Source: Deltaproteobacteria bacterium (GTDB lineage Bacteria; Desulfobacterota; DSM-4660; Desulfatiglandales; Desulfatiglandaceae). From it: a stretch of DNA of 64,000 nt. The position numbers were made by a program, and so were the translations under genes. The stretch covers positions 150,765 to 214,764 of the forward strand of contig JAFDIV010000003.1 of assembly GCA_019307815.1 (NCBI GenBank), in the 5' to 3' direction. Each line of letters starts with the position of its first letter. Within the stretch, counting starts at the first letter, position 1. Below the pieces are notes generated by a model, which made no database searches, was not told the origin of the DNA, and worked only from the letters and a program-made list of their open reading frames with translations. This document shows, in pieces, positions 9,034 to 18,341 of the stretch.

Positions 9034-10395
9034 TTATAACCCTATTGTCTTGCGGTAGCGCATGCAGTTGGCCCCATTGTTGTAGTGGTCCTCAAACGAA
9101 ATGCGCGCGATGTTGCGATAGGCCTTTTCCCTTGCGCCCTCCAATGTTGGATCTCCGGCTATAACGTGAAGCACCCTTCCACCGTGGGTGACTAGGCCCT
9201 TTTCTTCATCTTCGTCAACACCTGCAAAATATATGGCAATACCCCGATCAATTTGATCCAAGCCCTTTATCCTGTGCCCTTTGCCATACCGGCCTGGGTA
9301 ACCCTTATTCCATCCCCGCGAGGCCTTGGATCTGCCCTCCATGGCAATTACATCCACGTAATACTGGCTATTCCACACCTGGTTGATCTGGTCCAGCTTA
9401 CCCTCACAGACAGCAGTACCTATTTCGAAAAGATCGCTGCTCAGCTTCCGGGCAATAACCTCCCATTCGGGATCTCCGTGCCTTACGTTTATCTCGAAGA
9501 CATCCAGCCTGTTGTAAGGGTCAAGATTCAGACCAAAATAGAGGACCCCTTTGTACTTCCACCCCAGTTTGTTGTAGACAGCATTTACCGTGGGGTTTAC
9601 GATTTCCTTGATGATCCTATTGACCAGCCAGGGGGTAACCAGTTTATGGGGACAGTAGCACCCTGTGCCACCTGTATTGAGGTTACCCCCAAATTGTTTG
9701 ATGGATTTAGTGTCATCAGGGTCAAAGGCGGGCTTGTAGTCCTGGGCAAACATCTTGAGGGGCAGGACATGTTCCCCATCCAAATAGGCAAAGAATGAAA
9801 TCTCAGTCCCGTACTTCCTTTCCTCAATCACCACCCTGTTGCCCGAGTCCCCAAATATCTTCTTCTCCATGATGTCATGGATGGCCTTTTCGGCCTCAGA
9901 GGCATCATCGCAGACAATGGCCCCTTTTCCAGCGGCAAGGCCATTTGCCTTGACCACTACCTGGTATCCTATATTTCGTACATATTTCCTGGCCTCCTCC
10001 GGGTCGTCGAATACGCGGTACTCTGGCTTTGGCACCCCTATATCCACAAGCAGGTCATCAGTGAAGGCGCGATCACTTTCAAGCCGAACATAGTCCTTTC
10101 GTGGGCCTATGGTCCGGATACCTTTTGCATTTAAAAGGTCAATAAGGCCTTCCTCAAGGGGATTTTCCGAGCCCACATCCACCAAGTCAATGCCCTGCTC
10201 TACACAGAAATCAGCCACCTGCCCAAGGTCCCTGATAGGTACCCTTTCGATCAATCCCCTCTTCCCTTTTGGAGTGTATAGGACCCCAGGATTACCCGGC
10301 GCAAAATAGACCTTATCCACATGCTGGCTGTCACCATATTTGTCTGCAAGACAATGGTCCCTGCCACCTGATCCGTAAACCAAGACTTTCATCAT
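9034..10395 (-). CDS. purD: Phosphoribosylamine-glycine ligase PurD, divergent form
   Basis: The 453-residue product has the ATP-grasp layout of GAR synthetase: N-terminal Rossmann-like VLVYGSGGRDHCLA, the ATP-grasp stretch VVVKANGLAAGKGAIVC (about residues 144-160), and the metal site region FEINVRHGDPEWEV. It catalyses phosphoribosylamine plus glycine plus ATP to GAR in purine synthesis. It departs from common PurD at two conserved spots: GGTGCYCPH where GMGAYSP is usual, and NVRHGDPE where NVRFGDPE is usual. It is about 25 residues longer than typical. It stands without other pur genes. A GAR-synthetase-like ligase with another substrate is possible. Confidence 0.8.
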   Translation of the reverse strand: MMKVLVYGSGGRDHCLADKYGDSQHVDKVYFAPGNPGVLYTPKGKRGLIERVPIRDLGQVADFCVEQGIDLVDVGSENPLEEGLIDLLNAKGIRTIGPRKDYVRLESDRAFTDDLLVDIGVPKPEYRVFDDPEEARKYVRNIGYQVVVKANGLAAGKGAIVCDDASEAEKAIHDIMEKKIFGDSGNRVVIEERKYGTEISFFAYLDGEHVLPLKMFAQDYKPAFDPDDTKSIKQFGGNLNTGGTGCYCPHKLVTPWLVNRIIKEIVNPTVNAVYNKLGWKYKGVLYFGLNLDPYNRLDVFEINVRHGDPEWEVIARKLSSDLFEIGTAVCEGKLDQINQVWNSQYYVDVIAMEGRSKASRGWNKGYPGRYGKGHRIKGLDQIDRGIAIYFAGVDEDEEKGLVTHGGRVLHVIAGDPTLEGAREKAYRNIARISFEDHYNNGANCMRYRKTIGL

Positions 10396-10412
10396 GTTTC
10401 TTCCATTCAGGC

Positions 10413-11021
10413 CTATTGATTTCCCATTGGAGGCATCACGGGCATCGAGATTTTCTCGTAGTTCTTGGGGACCCGGAACAGGGAATCAGAAAGTTTTTTC
10501 TGTTTTATGTTTTTGTATAGAATTGTCATGTGTCCCTGGGGTCCGGCCACCTTCATCTTGAGGGGATAGTTAAGTTTCTTTGAAACCCATACTGTGACAG
10601 GGGGCTGGGAGGGATCATTGGGGGTGTAAACATATTTTGAGCATGAATATCCACTTATCTTTTCTTTTCCAAGGTATTTTTTCTTTCCTCTTTTTTCCAA
10701 TTCGTCAAGGTTTTCACTTGCTTGTGCCTGCTTAGTGTTCCACTTCATTTCCATGTAAGTCATTTGTTGGGGCATCAAAATCCAGGTGACCCTTTTGTCT
10801 GCCCTGGTAATGGTTATCTGTTTTTGACCCATTATCGTCATCTCTCTGCGGACGTTTTTCCCTTTGACATAGATCTTTCCGGTCATGGTTCCCATGGTCC
10901 CTTTTTGCACAATATCTGCAGTGAACTCGGCTGCCAATGTTATGGTGGCAAAAGCTGCTACAATGCAAACTGCCATGAACACCAGGCCCAGGGCCTTTAG
11001 TGTGGGTTGCCGGTTCCTCAT
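10413..11021 (-). CDS. Exported DUF4412 / LolA-like protein
   Basis: A 202-residue protein with a clear N-terminal signal peptide (hydrophobic core LGLVFMAVCIVAAFATITLA, then AEFTAD). The mature part starts with a beta-rich repeat in which lines such as TGKIYVKGKNVRREM and ITRADKRVTWIL resemble the LolA/LolB-like half-barrel found in DUF4412 and outer-membrane lipoprotein-sorting relatives. Met-rich patches (LMPQQMTYMEM) are striking. A good ribosome site (GGGAGG) precedes the ATG. Role unknown; probably periplasmic or outer-membrane associated. It lies 17 bases before purD on the same strand. Confidence 0.7.
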   Translation of the reverse strand: MRNRQPTLKALGLVFMAVCIVAAFATITLAAEFTADIVQKGTMGTMTGKIYVKGKNVRREMTIMGQKQITITRADKRVTWILMPQQMTYMEMKWNTKQAQASENLDELEKRGKKKYLGKEKISGYSCSKYVYTPNDPSQPPVTVWVSKKLNYPLKMKVAGPQGHMTILYKNIKQKKLSDSLFRVPKNYEKISMPVMPPMGNQ

Positions 11022-11117
11022 GATGCCCTCCCTTTTTTAATAGATTTTTTCCATGGTTATAAAATAAGATAGGAACAGGGTCAACGGAAAAATAGCCAGT
11101 GCGTAAAGGTGAACGGT

Positions 11118-12266
11118 ATGCCTGATGGAGATGTTGTTAATACAAAAACGGATGGACCGTGGTGGGTCAATCGGAGAGAGGAACTCCTCTCAATCGCTAC
11201 AACGACCTCTCCAGTTATTGTCTATGACGATGAGACCATAAATGAGGCCTTTTTTGATCTACTCTGTATTCAAGGCCTCGACAGGCTCCTTTACAGTCCC
11301 GTCCACAATGCTCACCCGAGGATTATTGAAAAGATAATCAGGCTGCGTGCATTTCTTAAGTGCTCTTCACTTGACGAACTGGGGGCTTTGACTAAGGCAT
11401 ATCCCCGAGTAGAGGGCGAAAGGGTGGTTTTATCTCTTGTGGCTTCTGAATCTAGTGGCTATTCTCAGATTTCGAAACAAGGTATTGAAACGATCCTGGC
11501 TGCTGCAGGAGATCTTAAAAGATTCGAGGGGTTGAGCCGTAGGCTATTTTTGTATATTCCTTTAGATGAAGGCAAAGGGGGAGGTGCGCCGGGCAAGGGT
11601 GAACCACTGTATAGTTTGAGCAAGGCTACTGATGAATCGCTAGAAGCCATATCAGGAGTTGAGGGGCTGGCGGTAGGGGTGGGGTCCAAGGGCTCTTTCT
11701 CGCATGATTTGGATTTTTTGCTTGATATTGTGACCCGCATTAGGGAATGCTTTCATCAAGTGGCAGTTGTGATTCTCCACAAGTGCATGGGAATTGAAAA
11801 AAGCGAAGACTCAGGCTACCCTGATATCTTAGGGACCCAAAAAAGATACCAGGTCCTTACCGAGGCCTTTCCGGGTATCAGGTTTTGGGCAGACCCTGAG
11901 GAACTGGTTATCGAGCATGTGGGGGGCCTTGTGGTAACACTGGTGGATGTGGAAAAAGACGGGCCCTCCAACTTTATCAATATCCCGTTTCCCCCCCGAT
12001 TTTTAGAGCCCCTGGGGAAAAAGGGTATGCTAGACACAATCTATAACCTTTCCACGGAGGAGTTGTTTAAGGGAGAATTGGTATTAGGAGACCCGGGTTC
12101 AGGGATGGGCTTGGAGAGTTCCTTCAGGGTCAATGGAGAAGTATCAAAGGGGGATGTAATTTTTATTAAGGGGGTTGGTGCATTGGGGATGAGGCTTGAC
12201 CAGATAGGGCCTTTGGTTCCAGTACACTATCTTTGCGCAAGGAGAATGTGCACGGTAAGGCTCTAG
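11118..12266 (+). CDS. Degenerate PLP-barrel (diaminopimelate decarboxylase-like) protein
   Basis: A 382-residue protein that follows the outline of fold-III PLP decarboxylases such as LysA without the cofactor residue. The PLP-lysine motif of LysA relatives (YAxKAN) aligns with YSPVHNAH at about residues 58-65, so Val stands where the Schiff-base Lys should be. The next conserved block (ECxSxGEL) aligns with LKCSSLDEL, and the C-terminal blocks match in outline: LVLGDPGSGMGL where GPxCExxD is usual, and SKGDVIFIKGVGALG for the EGDxxxxxxAGAY segment. ATG 11118 has AAGGTG six bases upstream; a GTG at 11109 is possible. Followed by an HDOD gene. Probably not a decarboxylase; role unknown. Confidence 0.6.
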   Translation: MPDGDVVNTKTDGPWWVNRREELLSIATTTSPVIVYDDETINEAFFDLLCIQGLDRLLYSPVHNAHPRIIEKIIRLRAFLKCSSLDELGALTKAYPRVEGERVVLSLVASESSGYSQISKQGIETILAAAGDLKRFEGLSRRLFLYIPLDEGKGGGAPGKGEPLYSLSKATDESLEAISGVEGLAVGVGSKGSFSHDLDFLLDIVTRIRECFHQVAVVILHKCMGIEKSEDSGYPDILGTQKRYQVLTEAFPGIRFWADPEELVIEHVGGLVVTLVDVEKDGPSNFINIPFPPRFLEPLGKKGMLDTIYNLSTEELFKGELVLGDPGSGMGLESSFRVNGEVSKGDVIFIKGVGALGMRLDQIGPLVPVHYLCARRMCTVRL

Positions 12267-12338
12267 GTGAGCTTAGGTTTTCGAGTGTTAGTGGATAACC
12301 TTTCTTTGTTCCCAAATTTTGATTTGTAAGGAGGTCGA

Positions 12339-13214
12339 GTGGAAGTGGATAAGGAGAAACTTCGGTCAACCATATATTCCAAGATAGATGAATTGCCCAC
12401 ACTTCCAATAGTGGTACCAAGGATTTTGTCTCTTATGGAAAAGGCCAATGCTGATGCTGGCAAAATAACAGAGGCGATTTCCCACGATCCTGCGTTAACT
12501 TCAAAGATATTGAAGGTTGCCAATTCCGCGTATTATGGTTTTCCTCAAAAGATCACCAGCCTTGATAGGGCAGTGGCATTGCTGGGCTTCAATATGGTGA
12601 AATCCTTAGCCATTTCGGTAGGTGTGATCCGAAGCCTTCCTTCCAAGGGCCTTTCCAAGGTATTTGATATAGAAGGTTTGTGGGTCCACAGCCTTGCAGT
12701 GGCAACAGCTATGAAGGCCTTGGCCCGAGGGGCAAAGGAAGAGGATGAAAGGGAGACGTTGTTCATTGTCGGTCTGTTGCATGATCTGGGAAAGATTATC
12801 CTTGCGGAGTTTTTCCCCGATGACTTTGCTGAGGTATTAGAGCGCAGCAAGTCCGATCCGCCCGTATTGCTTTATGAGTCGGAGCGGCGAGTAATTGGTA
12901 TGGATCACGGCGAGGTGGGGAGTATGCTTCTTTCTCGGTGGAAATTCCCTGAATTGATAATAACACCTATTTCGAAGCATCACAGACATGAAGAAAATGG
13001 CTCGGATTATGTGGTGGAAAAGGCAGCCCTACGGGTGGCTGATTCCCTAGTGCAGGAGATAGGCATCGGGGATGGGGGCAATCCCTTTCCCCCGGAAATG
13101 GCCAAGGAGGATATGGAGGCCCTTGCCATTGACAAAGAGGGAGTTGATAGGGTTCGAAAGGAACTTTCAGAGTCAAGAGAGGGGATCAATGGTTTTTTCC
13201 AGGCAATACAATAG
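12339..13214 (+). CDS. HDOD domain signalling protein
   Basis: A 291-residue HDOD protein. The segment LPTLPIVVPRILSLM followed by ISHDPALTSKILKVANSA and AVALLGFNMVKSLA (residues about 15-90) is the hallmark of the family. HD-like motifs follow: GLLHDLGKI at about residue 147 and MDHGEVGSMLL at about 190, so a metal site may be retained. HDOD proteins act in two-component and nucleotide-second-messenger signalling without a uniform enzymatic activity. Start is a GTG at 12339 or 12345; AAGGAGG at 12328-12334 suits the second better by spacing. No partner domain is present. Confidence 0.88.
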   Translation: MEVDKEKLRSTIYSKIDELPTLPIVVPRILSLMEKANADAGKITEAISHDPALTSKILKVANSAYYGFPQKITSLDRAVALLGFNMVKSLAISVGVIRSLPSKGLSKVFDIEGLWVHSLAVATAMKALARGAKEEDERETLFIVGLLHDLGKIILAEFFPDDFAEVLERSKSDPPVLLYESERRVIGMDHGEVGSMLLSRWKFPELIITPISKHHRHEENGSDYVVEKAALRVADSLVQEIGIGDGGNPFPPEMAKEDMEALAIDKEGVDRVRKELSESREGINGFFQAIQ

Positions 13215-13223
13215 TGGAGTTTC

Positions 13224-15128
13224 CTACTTTTTCTCGCTTAATGGTGTGAGCCAGGCAACATCATAGGGCTGTAATGTGACGGAAAGGACTCCGTCCTCAG
13301 CCCACCACTCCATTTCACTTACCAAATCAAACCATCGGCTTTCCAGAACTTCCAGGCTGAGCAAAGAGATTTCTAGATGGACCACATTAGGGGAGATGTT
13401 TATTAAGGATAGTATGTGCTGGTCCCCTTCAGGGGAGATCCTCAACAGTGAAAATACAGAAGGGTCCACCTTAAAGACCTTTTGGGGACCTCTCGGATGA
13501 AAGGCTCGCAATTTGGTTCTTAAGGTGATCAGTCTGCCCAGCTCTCTATTTATCCTGGAGATCTTTGAAAGCGGATCCTGAAGGGCTTCAGTAATAAGCT
13601 TGTCATCAATTACAGTTCGGTTTATTTCCCTATTGGAATGAGTAGCCAGCACAGAGTCAATGTCATTTTTTGTGCCAATGAGACTGTGTAGATATATGCC
13701 AGGGACGCCCCTCAGTACCAGGCCTATTATCCTAGAGGCCACAAGCCTGTGAACCTGGAAAGCGATATCTTCACCGCTGTCTTCTTTGTTCAAGGCGCTG
13801 AACCAGGTTATGTTGATTTCATAAGGCTCTTCCTTGCCGTCTTCTGTGGACTTGTATGATATTAGTCCACCGTGTTCTTTTGCCTTTTCAATTATGAAAT
13901 CTATTTCTCCCTTTGGAAGAATAGCTTTTACTCCCATTAGGCCTATTCCATCATGGGAGTCGAGGAAGTTAAAAAAGCACGTCTCATCAGAAGGGGGCTC
14001 AAGCTTTGCCGCCCAATCGCTAAGTGCGGTTGTGTCCTGCCTATACATTGTATAAAGCAGCAGTGGGGGGAGTGCGAAATTATAAACCATCTGGGCCTCG
14101 TCATGCCCGTTACCAAAATAGGAGATGTTTTCTTCATGTGGGACATTTGTCTCTGTGATGAGGGCCACATGGGGTGCAACTACATCAAGGACATCTCTAA
14201 AAAGCTTTACTATCTGGTGGGTTTGTTCTAGGTGGATGCAGCGAGTACCGGGCTCTGCCCATAGGTATGTGACTGCATCGAGCCGGATGATATCTGCCCC
14301 GTGGCGCACATACATCAACAAGATCTCAATTACTCTCATGAGCACATTTGGATTCTTGTAATTGAGATCTATCTGATCCTGAGAAAATGTAGTCCACACA
14401 TAACGGGTGCCGAAGATGGTTTGAAACGGCGTTAATATATCTGATGTTCTGGGCCGGAAGATTATCTGCCTTTGTTGGGGGGTAAGAACATCAGGCGATG
14501 TGTAAGAAATAAAAAAGTCTCTATAGTAAGGATTCCCGTTCAGGAACTCCTGGAACCAGCGGCTTTTGGACGATACATGGTTTATAACGCCGTCGAACAT
14601 CAAACGATATCTGGCCTTGAGCTTGTCTATGTCATCCCATGTCCCTAAATGGGGGTCCACGGTCTCAAAATCTATAATGGCAAATCCCCTGTCCGAGGAA
14701 TAGGGAAAAAAGGGGAGCAGATGAAGGGTATTTATAGTTCCTCCCAGATAGGTGTCGCAAAAGCGGGCAAGAGTGGCAAGGGGCGAGCGCTCTTTTCCCC
14801 TTAACAGGTCACCATAGGTAATAAGGATGATGTCTTTTTCACTGAACCGTTCCTTTGGATCGAATCTCGCTTCCTCGGCGATCATCTCTGGGGTTTTGTG
14901 TGCATAGTAGACCTGCATGATGCGCTCCAGCTCTGGCATATATTCCATTGCTGTTTGCTCTCCGTAAAGGAACTGGAGCCTTTTAAACATTCTCTGCTTG
15001 GCTTTTTCCGGGATCTGGAGAAGGGGCCTGGAATAGTCCGGTTCATTATTGTGGAACCGGATGCGATGGGATTCACTGGCCCTTGTCTTTTGGGCGATTA
15101 GCTGGTGAGCAGGGTTTGATTGTCCCAT
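13224..15128 (-). CDS. GH13 family sugar phosphorylase (sucrose phosphorylase-like)
   Basis: A 634-residue glycoside hydrolase family 13 protein of the sucrose-phosphorylase type. Signs are HLLPFFPYSSDRGFA (about residues 136-150), MFDGVINHVSSKS, the nucleophile region IIRLDAVTYLW, the acid/base ITETNVPHEEN and FNFLDSHDGIG. These enzymes reversibly phosphorolyse a glucoside; relatives act on sucrose, sucrose 6-phosphate, glucosylglycerol or glucosylglycerate. Members are usually about 490-560 residues, so the N-terminal 80 or so residues are extra. No sugar kinase or transporter is adjacent, and the substrate cannot be told from sequence by eye. Glucosylglycerate is a plausible osmolyte substrate. 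Confidence 0.85.
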   Translation of the reverse strand: MGQSNPAHQLIAQKTRASESHRIRFHNNEPDYSRPLLQIPEKAKQRMFKRLQFLYGEQTAMEYMPELERIMQVYYAHKTPEMIAEEARFDPKERFSEKDIILITYGDLLRGKERSPLATLARFCDTYLGGTINTLHLLPFFPYSSDRGFAIIDFETVDPHLGTWDDIDKLKARYRLMFDGVINHVSSKSRWFQEFLNGNPYYRDFFISYTSPDVLTPQQRQIIFRPRTSDILTPFQTIFGTRYVWTTFSQDQIDLNYKNPNVLMRVIEILLMYVRHGADIIRLDAVTYLWAEPGTRCIHLEQTHQIVKLFRDVLDVVAPHVALITETNVPHEENISYFGNGHDEAQMVYNFALPPLLLYTMYRQDTTALSDWAAKLEPPSDETCFFNFLDSHDGIGLMGVKAILPKGEIDFIIEKAKEHGGLISYKSTEDGKEEPYEINITWFSALNKEDSGEDIAFQVHRLVASRIIGLVLRGVPGIYLHSLIGTKNDIDSVLATHSNREINRTVIDDKLITEALQDPLSKISRINRELGRLITLRTKLRAFHPRGPQKVFKVDPSVFSLLRISPEGDQHILSLINISPNVVHLEISLLSLEVLESRWFDLVSEMEWWAEDGVLSVTLQPYDVAWLTPLSEKK

Positions 15129-15390
15129 GAATATCGTCCTGGTCCGTTCAATTTCAGATCTTTCTAAATATTTAAAAGTTTCAATTCGTTTTCACGACAG
15201 ACATGAAGGACTTGAGCTTTTTGACCCAAGATTTTCTTGTAAGTTTTTTCTGTACAACGAAGGCTATTTATGCGTCATCTATATGAATCGGAAGCATTTT
15301 TGGCTTCTTTAGAGATAAAATCTTGTGGCTTAGGCCCCATGAAATGTGTATGATGAAATACCGCCCAGAGTTCTCAAAGGAGGTAGGGCC

Positions 15391-16044
15391 ATGAAAGAGA
15401 CGATCGATAGGTATTGGAAGATGCGCCTTGAGAGGGTTAAAGAGGCATTGGAGTTAAATAATTTTGAATGCTTTATCGCTGATGACTCTGAACAGGCCAA
15501 GACTATTGTCTTTGATGAGATCCTGGGCAAGCTCGAGGCGAAGAGCATATCTTGGGGAGGATCAATGACTTTTGTATCCACAGGGCTGTATGAAGCATTG
15601 GTGGCTCACCCCAATTATGAGATTATTGATACGTATCAAAAGGATCTCACTAAGGAACAGAAAATGGAGTTGAGAAGAAAATCATTAATGGTGGATCTTT
15701 TCTTTACAGGAACCAATGCCCTCACCGAATCAGGGGTGTTGGTAAATCTGGATATGTATGGTAATCGGGTAGCGGCTCTTACATTTGGGCCAAAAGCCGT
15801 GGTGGTTCTTGCAGGAAGAAATAAAATCGTTCCAGATTTGGATGACGCCATGTATCGTATAAAGGATTTTGCAGCTCCGGTCAATGCTATGAGGCTGAAC
15901 AAGAAGACGCCTTGTGTGGAGACATCCCTTTGCCAGGAATGCAACAGCCCTGATCGGATATGCAACACATGGACTATCACGGAGAAGTCATTTCCAAAGG
16001 GGCGGATAAAGGTCATACTCATTAACGATGTGCTAGGTTTTTGA
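15391..16044 (+). CDS. LUD domain protein (LutC/YkgG-like)
   Basis: A 217-residue LUD-domain protein. Motifs include SISWGGSMTFVSTGLYEAL, FFTGTNALTESGVLVNLDMYGNR (about residues 105-127) and GPKAVVVLAGRNKIV, typical of the single-domain DUF1121-like branch. Related LutB/LutC subunits serve lactate oxidation, but this branch is of unknown function and has a Cys cluster CVETSLCQEC with CNTW following near the C-terminus. The ATG at 15391 has AAAGGAGGT seven bases upstream; an earlier ATG at 15346 lacks one. An MFS transporter follows, but 77 bases away. Confidence 0.85.
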   Translation: MKETIDRYWKMRLERVKEALELNNFECFIADDSEQAKTIVFDEILGKLEAKSISWGGSMTFVSTGLYEALVAHPNYEIIDTYQKDLTKEQKMELRRKSLMVDLFFTGTNALTESGVLVNLDMYGNRVAALTFGPKAVVVLAGRNKIVPDLDDAMYRIKDFAAPVNAMRLNKKTPCVETSLCQECNSPDRICNTWTITEKSFPKGRIKVILINDVLGF

Positions 16045-16121
16045 TTGACCTCCTTGTCTGTTCGAGCTGTACATGTACATAAGAGTGCGTAAGCCTTGAT
16101 CTGTCTGTGAATTGATGTCCC

Positions 16122-17300
16122 ATGGAAGCTAAAGTCGCCCCTAAGCTGTATACTAAGACCTTTGTGCAATTTGCCATTTCCAACCTATTTACGGTTTCCA
16201 GTTTTGGCACCTTTTTTATCTTTCCCCTCTTTATAACGGCCTATGGAGGAGGCAAGGCGGATATCGGTATCATCATGGGTGCCTTTGCCCTGTCTTCGGT
16301 CTTATGTCGGCCCTGGATATCGGAGATGATCGACCGAATAGGCCGAAAACGCAGCTATACCATTGGCTGCCTGACTATGACGCTCATGCCCCTTGTGTAC
16401 CTGGTGTTTCGGGGAAATATCCAGGAGATCTATCTTCCTTTAGTAGTGGTGAGACTGATTCATGGAATTGGGCTGGCCATCTGTTTTACTGCCTCTTTTA
16501 CCTATATTGCCGATGTGCTGCCAAGGGAAAGGATTAATGAAGGCATTGGTATGTTTGGGGCTGCGGGTCTGGTGGGGCTTGCCTTGGGTCCTTTTGCGGG
16601 AGAGGCCATGATCCGAGAGTTCGGCTTTACCTCATTTTTTTTGATCAGTGCTGCTTTTGGTACAGCAGGATTCGTGTTGCACCTCCCCCTGCCCGAGTCT
16701 TTTCGGCCCACACGGGTAGTTACTTCCAGATCCTTTTTCTCCCTGTTGGTTGAAGAAAGGATCTTTTTGGTGGCATTGCTGGCATTTTTGTTCGGTTTCG
16801 GTTTGGCAGCGTCGAGCAATTTTGTTTCCCCTTTTGCAAAGGAAGAGGGGATAAGCATTGTTTCACTTTACTATATTTCCTATTCCGTAGCTGCTGTGTC
16901 GACGAGACTTTTGGGTGGAAGAATAGCCGACAGGGTGGGTGAAGACCGGGTGATTCCCTATGCCATGGTACTCACAGGACTCGGCCTTTTATTCCTGACC
17001 CTACTTGGGGTTGGGGCCAACGTTGTGCTCATTTTATCAGGGGTGCTCTCCGGCTGTGGCCATGGATTCTTGTTCCCATGTCTCAATGCCTTTATTATCC
17101 GGGATGAACCGGCTCAGGTGCGAGGGAAGATCACAGGGATATTTACAGGTGGGATTGATGCTGGGTCTTTCTTGGGCTCTATTGTATTAGGATACATCGG
17201 CCAGGCCGGAGGATATGGGGCCCTTTTTCTGACTGCGGGCATTGCGCTTTTTATCAGCCTTTTCATATATCAAGGGCGGGTAAGGCATTATCAGGCATAA
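16122..17300 (+). CDS. MFS transporter
   Basis: A 392-residue polytopic protein with about 12 predicted membrane helices. The MFS signature between helices 2 and 3 reads RPWISEMIDRIGRKRSY (about residues 58-75), and the related loop GGRIADRVGEDR appears after helix 8. This is the drug/metabolite-exporter type in outline. It follows the LUD gene on the same strand, but no strong ribosome site is visible. Substrate unknown. Confidence 0.88.
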   Translation: MEAKVAPKLYTKTFVQFAISNLFTVSSFGTFFIFPLFITAYGGGKADIGIIMGAFALSSVLCRPWISEMIDRIGRKRSYTIGCLTMTLMPLVYLVFRGNIQEIYLPLVVVRLIHGIGLAICFTASFTYIADVLPRERINEGIGMFGAAGLVGLALGPFAGEAMIREFGFTSFFLISAAFGTAGFVLHLPLPESFRPTRVVTSRSFFSLLVEERIFLVALLAFLFGFGLAASSNFVSPFAKEEGISIVSLYYISYSVAAVSTRLLGGRIADRVGEDRVIPYAMVLTGLGLLFLTLLGVGANVVLILSGVLSGCGHGFLFPCLNAFIIRDEPAQVRGKITGIFTGGIDAGSFLGSIVLGYIGQAGGYGALFLTAGIALFISLFIYQGRVRHYQA

Positions 17301-17497
17301 GAGCCTTGGCAGGTGATGTAGTATCGTGTAACATGGAAGTAAAAAGGTCATATGGCCAAGATGGCCTCGGAAGGAGTCAAGATCAGGCATATGCCAATAA
17401 AATGCCATTGCAGAAGGGAGGGGATAGGGACGCTTCCATGCCAGCAGACCCGTGAGGGAAAAACCCTTTAACCACTTTCGCGAAAAAGGGGGAGACA

Positions 17498-17995
17498 ATG
17501 GTCGAGTACTGCATCGCAATTGTAAGCGAGGCGGAAGCAAGGTTTTACTGTTTAGAATCAGTACCATTTCCCGAGCTGGAATCCGGTCCCAAATTGTGTG
17601 AAAAGGCGGGTATATACAATCCAGAAAAGAGGATACCGGACCGGGAGATCTATACCGATTCCAAGACGGGCAGGGGGCGGGCGCCCCGCAGAGGTCCGGC
17701 CCATGGCTATGATGATCACCGCTCCAAGCGAGAGGAAGAATCAGATAGGAAATTTTCTCGATCCATCATAGAGAAGGTCAGGGACCTGGCCCTGAAGGAA
17801 GATACAAAAAAGGTAATATTGGCGGCCCAACCCCGGATGCTTGGCGTGTTGAGACAGGATTTGAATATATTGAAACGCGAAGGTATTGAGGTTCAAGAGT
17901 ATACAAAAGACCTTACAAAGCTAGCACCACGAGAGATTCATGAACATTTGGCCAAGGAAGGTTTGGTGCCGCCCCTCAGGCGGCCCGGCAGATGA
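17498..17995 (+). CDS. Host-attachment-like family protein (PF10116 type)
   Basis: A 165-residue protein of the family named after an Agrobacterium attachment gene. The layout is recognisable: an N-terminal beta strand CIAIVSEAEARFYCLE, a basic low-complexity middle (about residues 50-85), then FSRSIIEKVRDLAL and KKVILAAQPRMLGVLR followed by KDLTKLAPREIHEHL at the end. The fold resembles eRF1 domain 1-like proteins. The name is historical; function here is unknown. A GGGGGAG ribosome site sits five bases before the ATG. Confidence 0.75.
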   Translation: MVEYCIAIVSEAEARFYCLESVPFPELESGPKLCEKAGIYNPEKRIPDREIYTDSKTGRGRAPRRGPAHGYDDHRSKREEESDRKFSRSIIEKVRDLALKEDTKKVILAAQPRMLGVLRQDLNILKREGIEVQEYTKDLTKLAPREIHEHLAKEGLVPPLRRPGR

Positions 17996-18008
17996 GGGCT
18001 TGTAAAGG

Positions 18009-18341
18009 CTAAAGGAGTTTCTCGGGAGGCCTTCTTTCAGGGACGAAGGTGTGAGGAATCTTATCCTCGTTCCATTCCTTAGATACGTAAAGGTTGCAAT
18101 AGCAACTGCCAAATTCCTTAATGTCTGCCTCTCGATAGGCGCAGGGACAGATTATATCCTTATCCTTTTCCCTGTCCCCGGTGGCTAGTCTGCAGGGACA
18201 GGACATGTATCCATATCGGGCCTTATTCACCAAAAGGCCCTCCAACAGCTCGAGGGCCTTGTTTTTGTCCCTGTTAAAGTAATAGCCTTTTGGCTCTTGG
18301 GCTTTTCGCAGTATTTCGCAAAGCCTTTCTGCCTCTTTCAT
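18009..18341 (-). CDS. Ferredoxin:thioredoxin reductase catalytic chain (FtrB-type)
   Basis: A 110-residue protein carrying three Cys pairs in the order of the FTR catalytic chain: SCPCR (about residue 47), ICPCA (about 64) and SCYCN (about 79). The chain holds a [4Fe-4S] cluster next to a redox-active disulfide and passes ferredoxin electrons to a thiol partner. The third motif is CYC instead of the plant CHC, so the active-site His is Tyr, and the spacings (14 and 12 residues) differ from the plant 16 and 8. No variable chain or thioredoxin gene is next to it; it converges on the host-attachment-like gene with a 13-base gap. Confidence 0.9.
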   Translation of the reverse strand: MKEAERLCEILRKAQEPKGYYFNRDKNKALELLEGLLVNKARYGYMSCPCRLATGDREKDKDIICPCAYREADIKEFGSCYCNLYVSKEWNEDKIPHTFVPERRPPEKLL

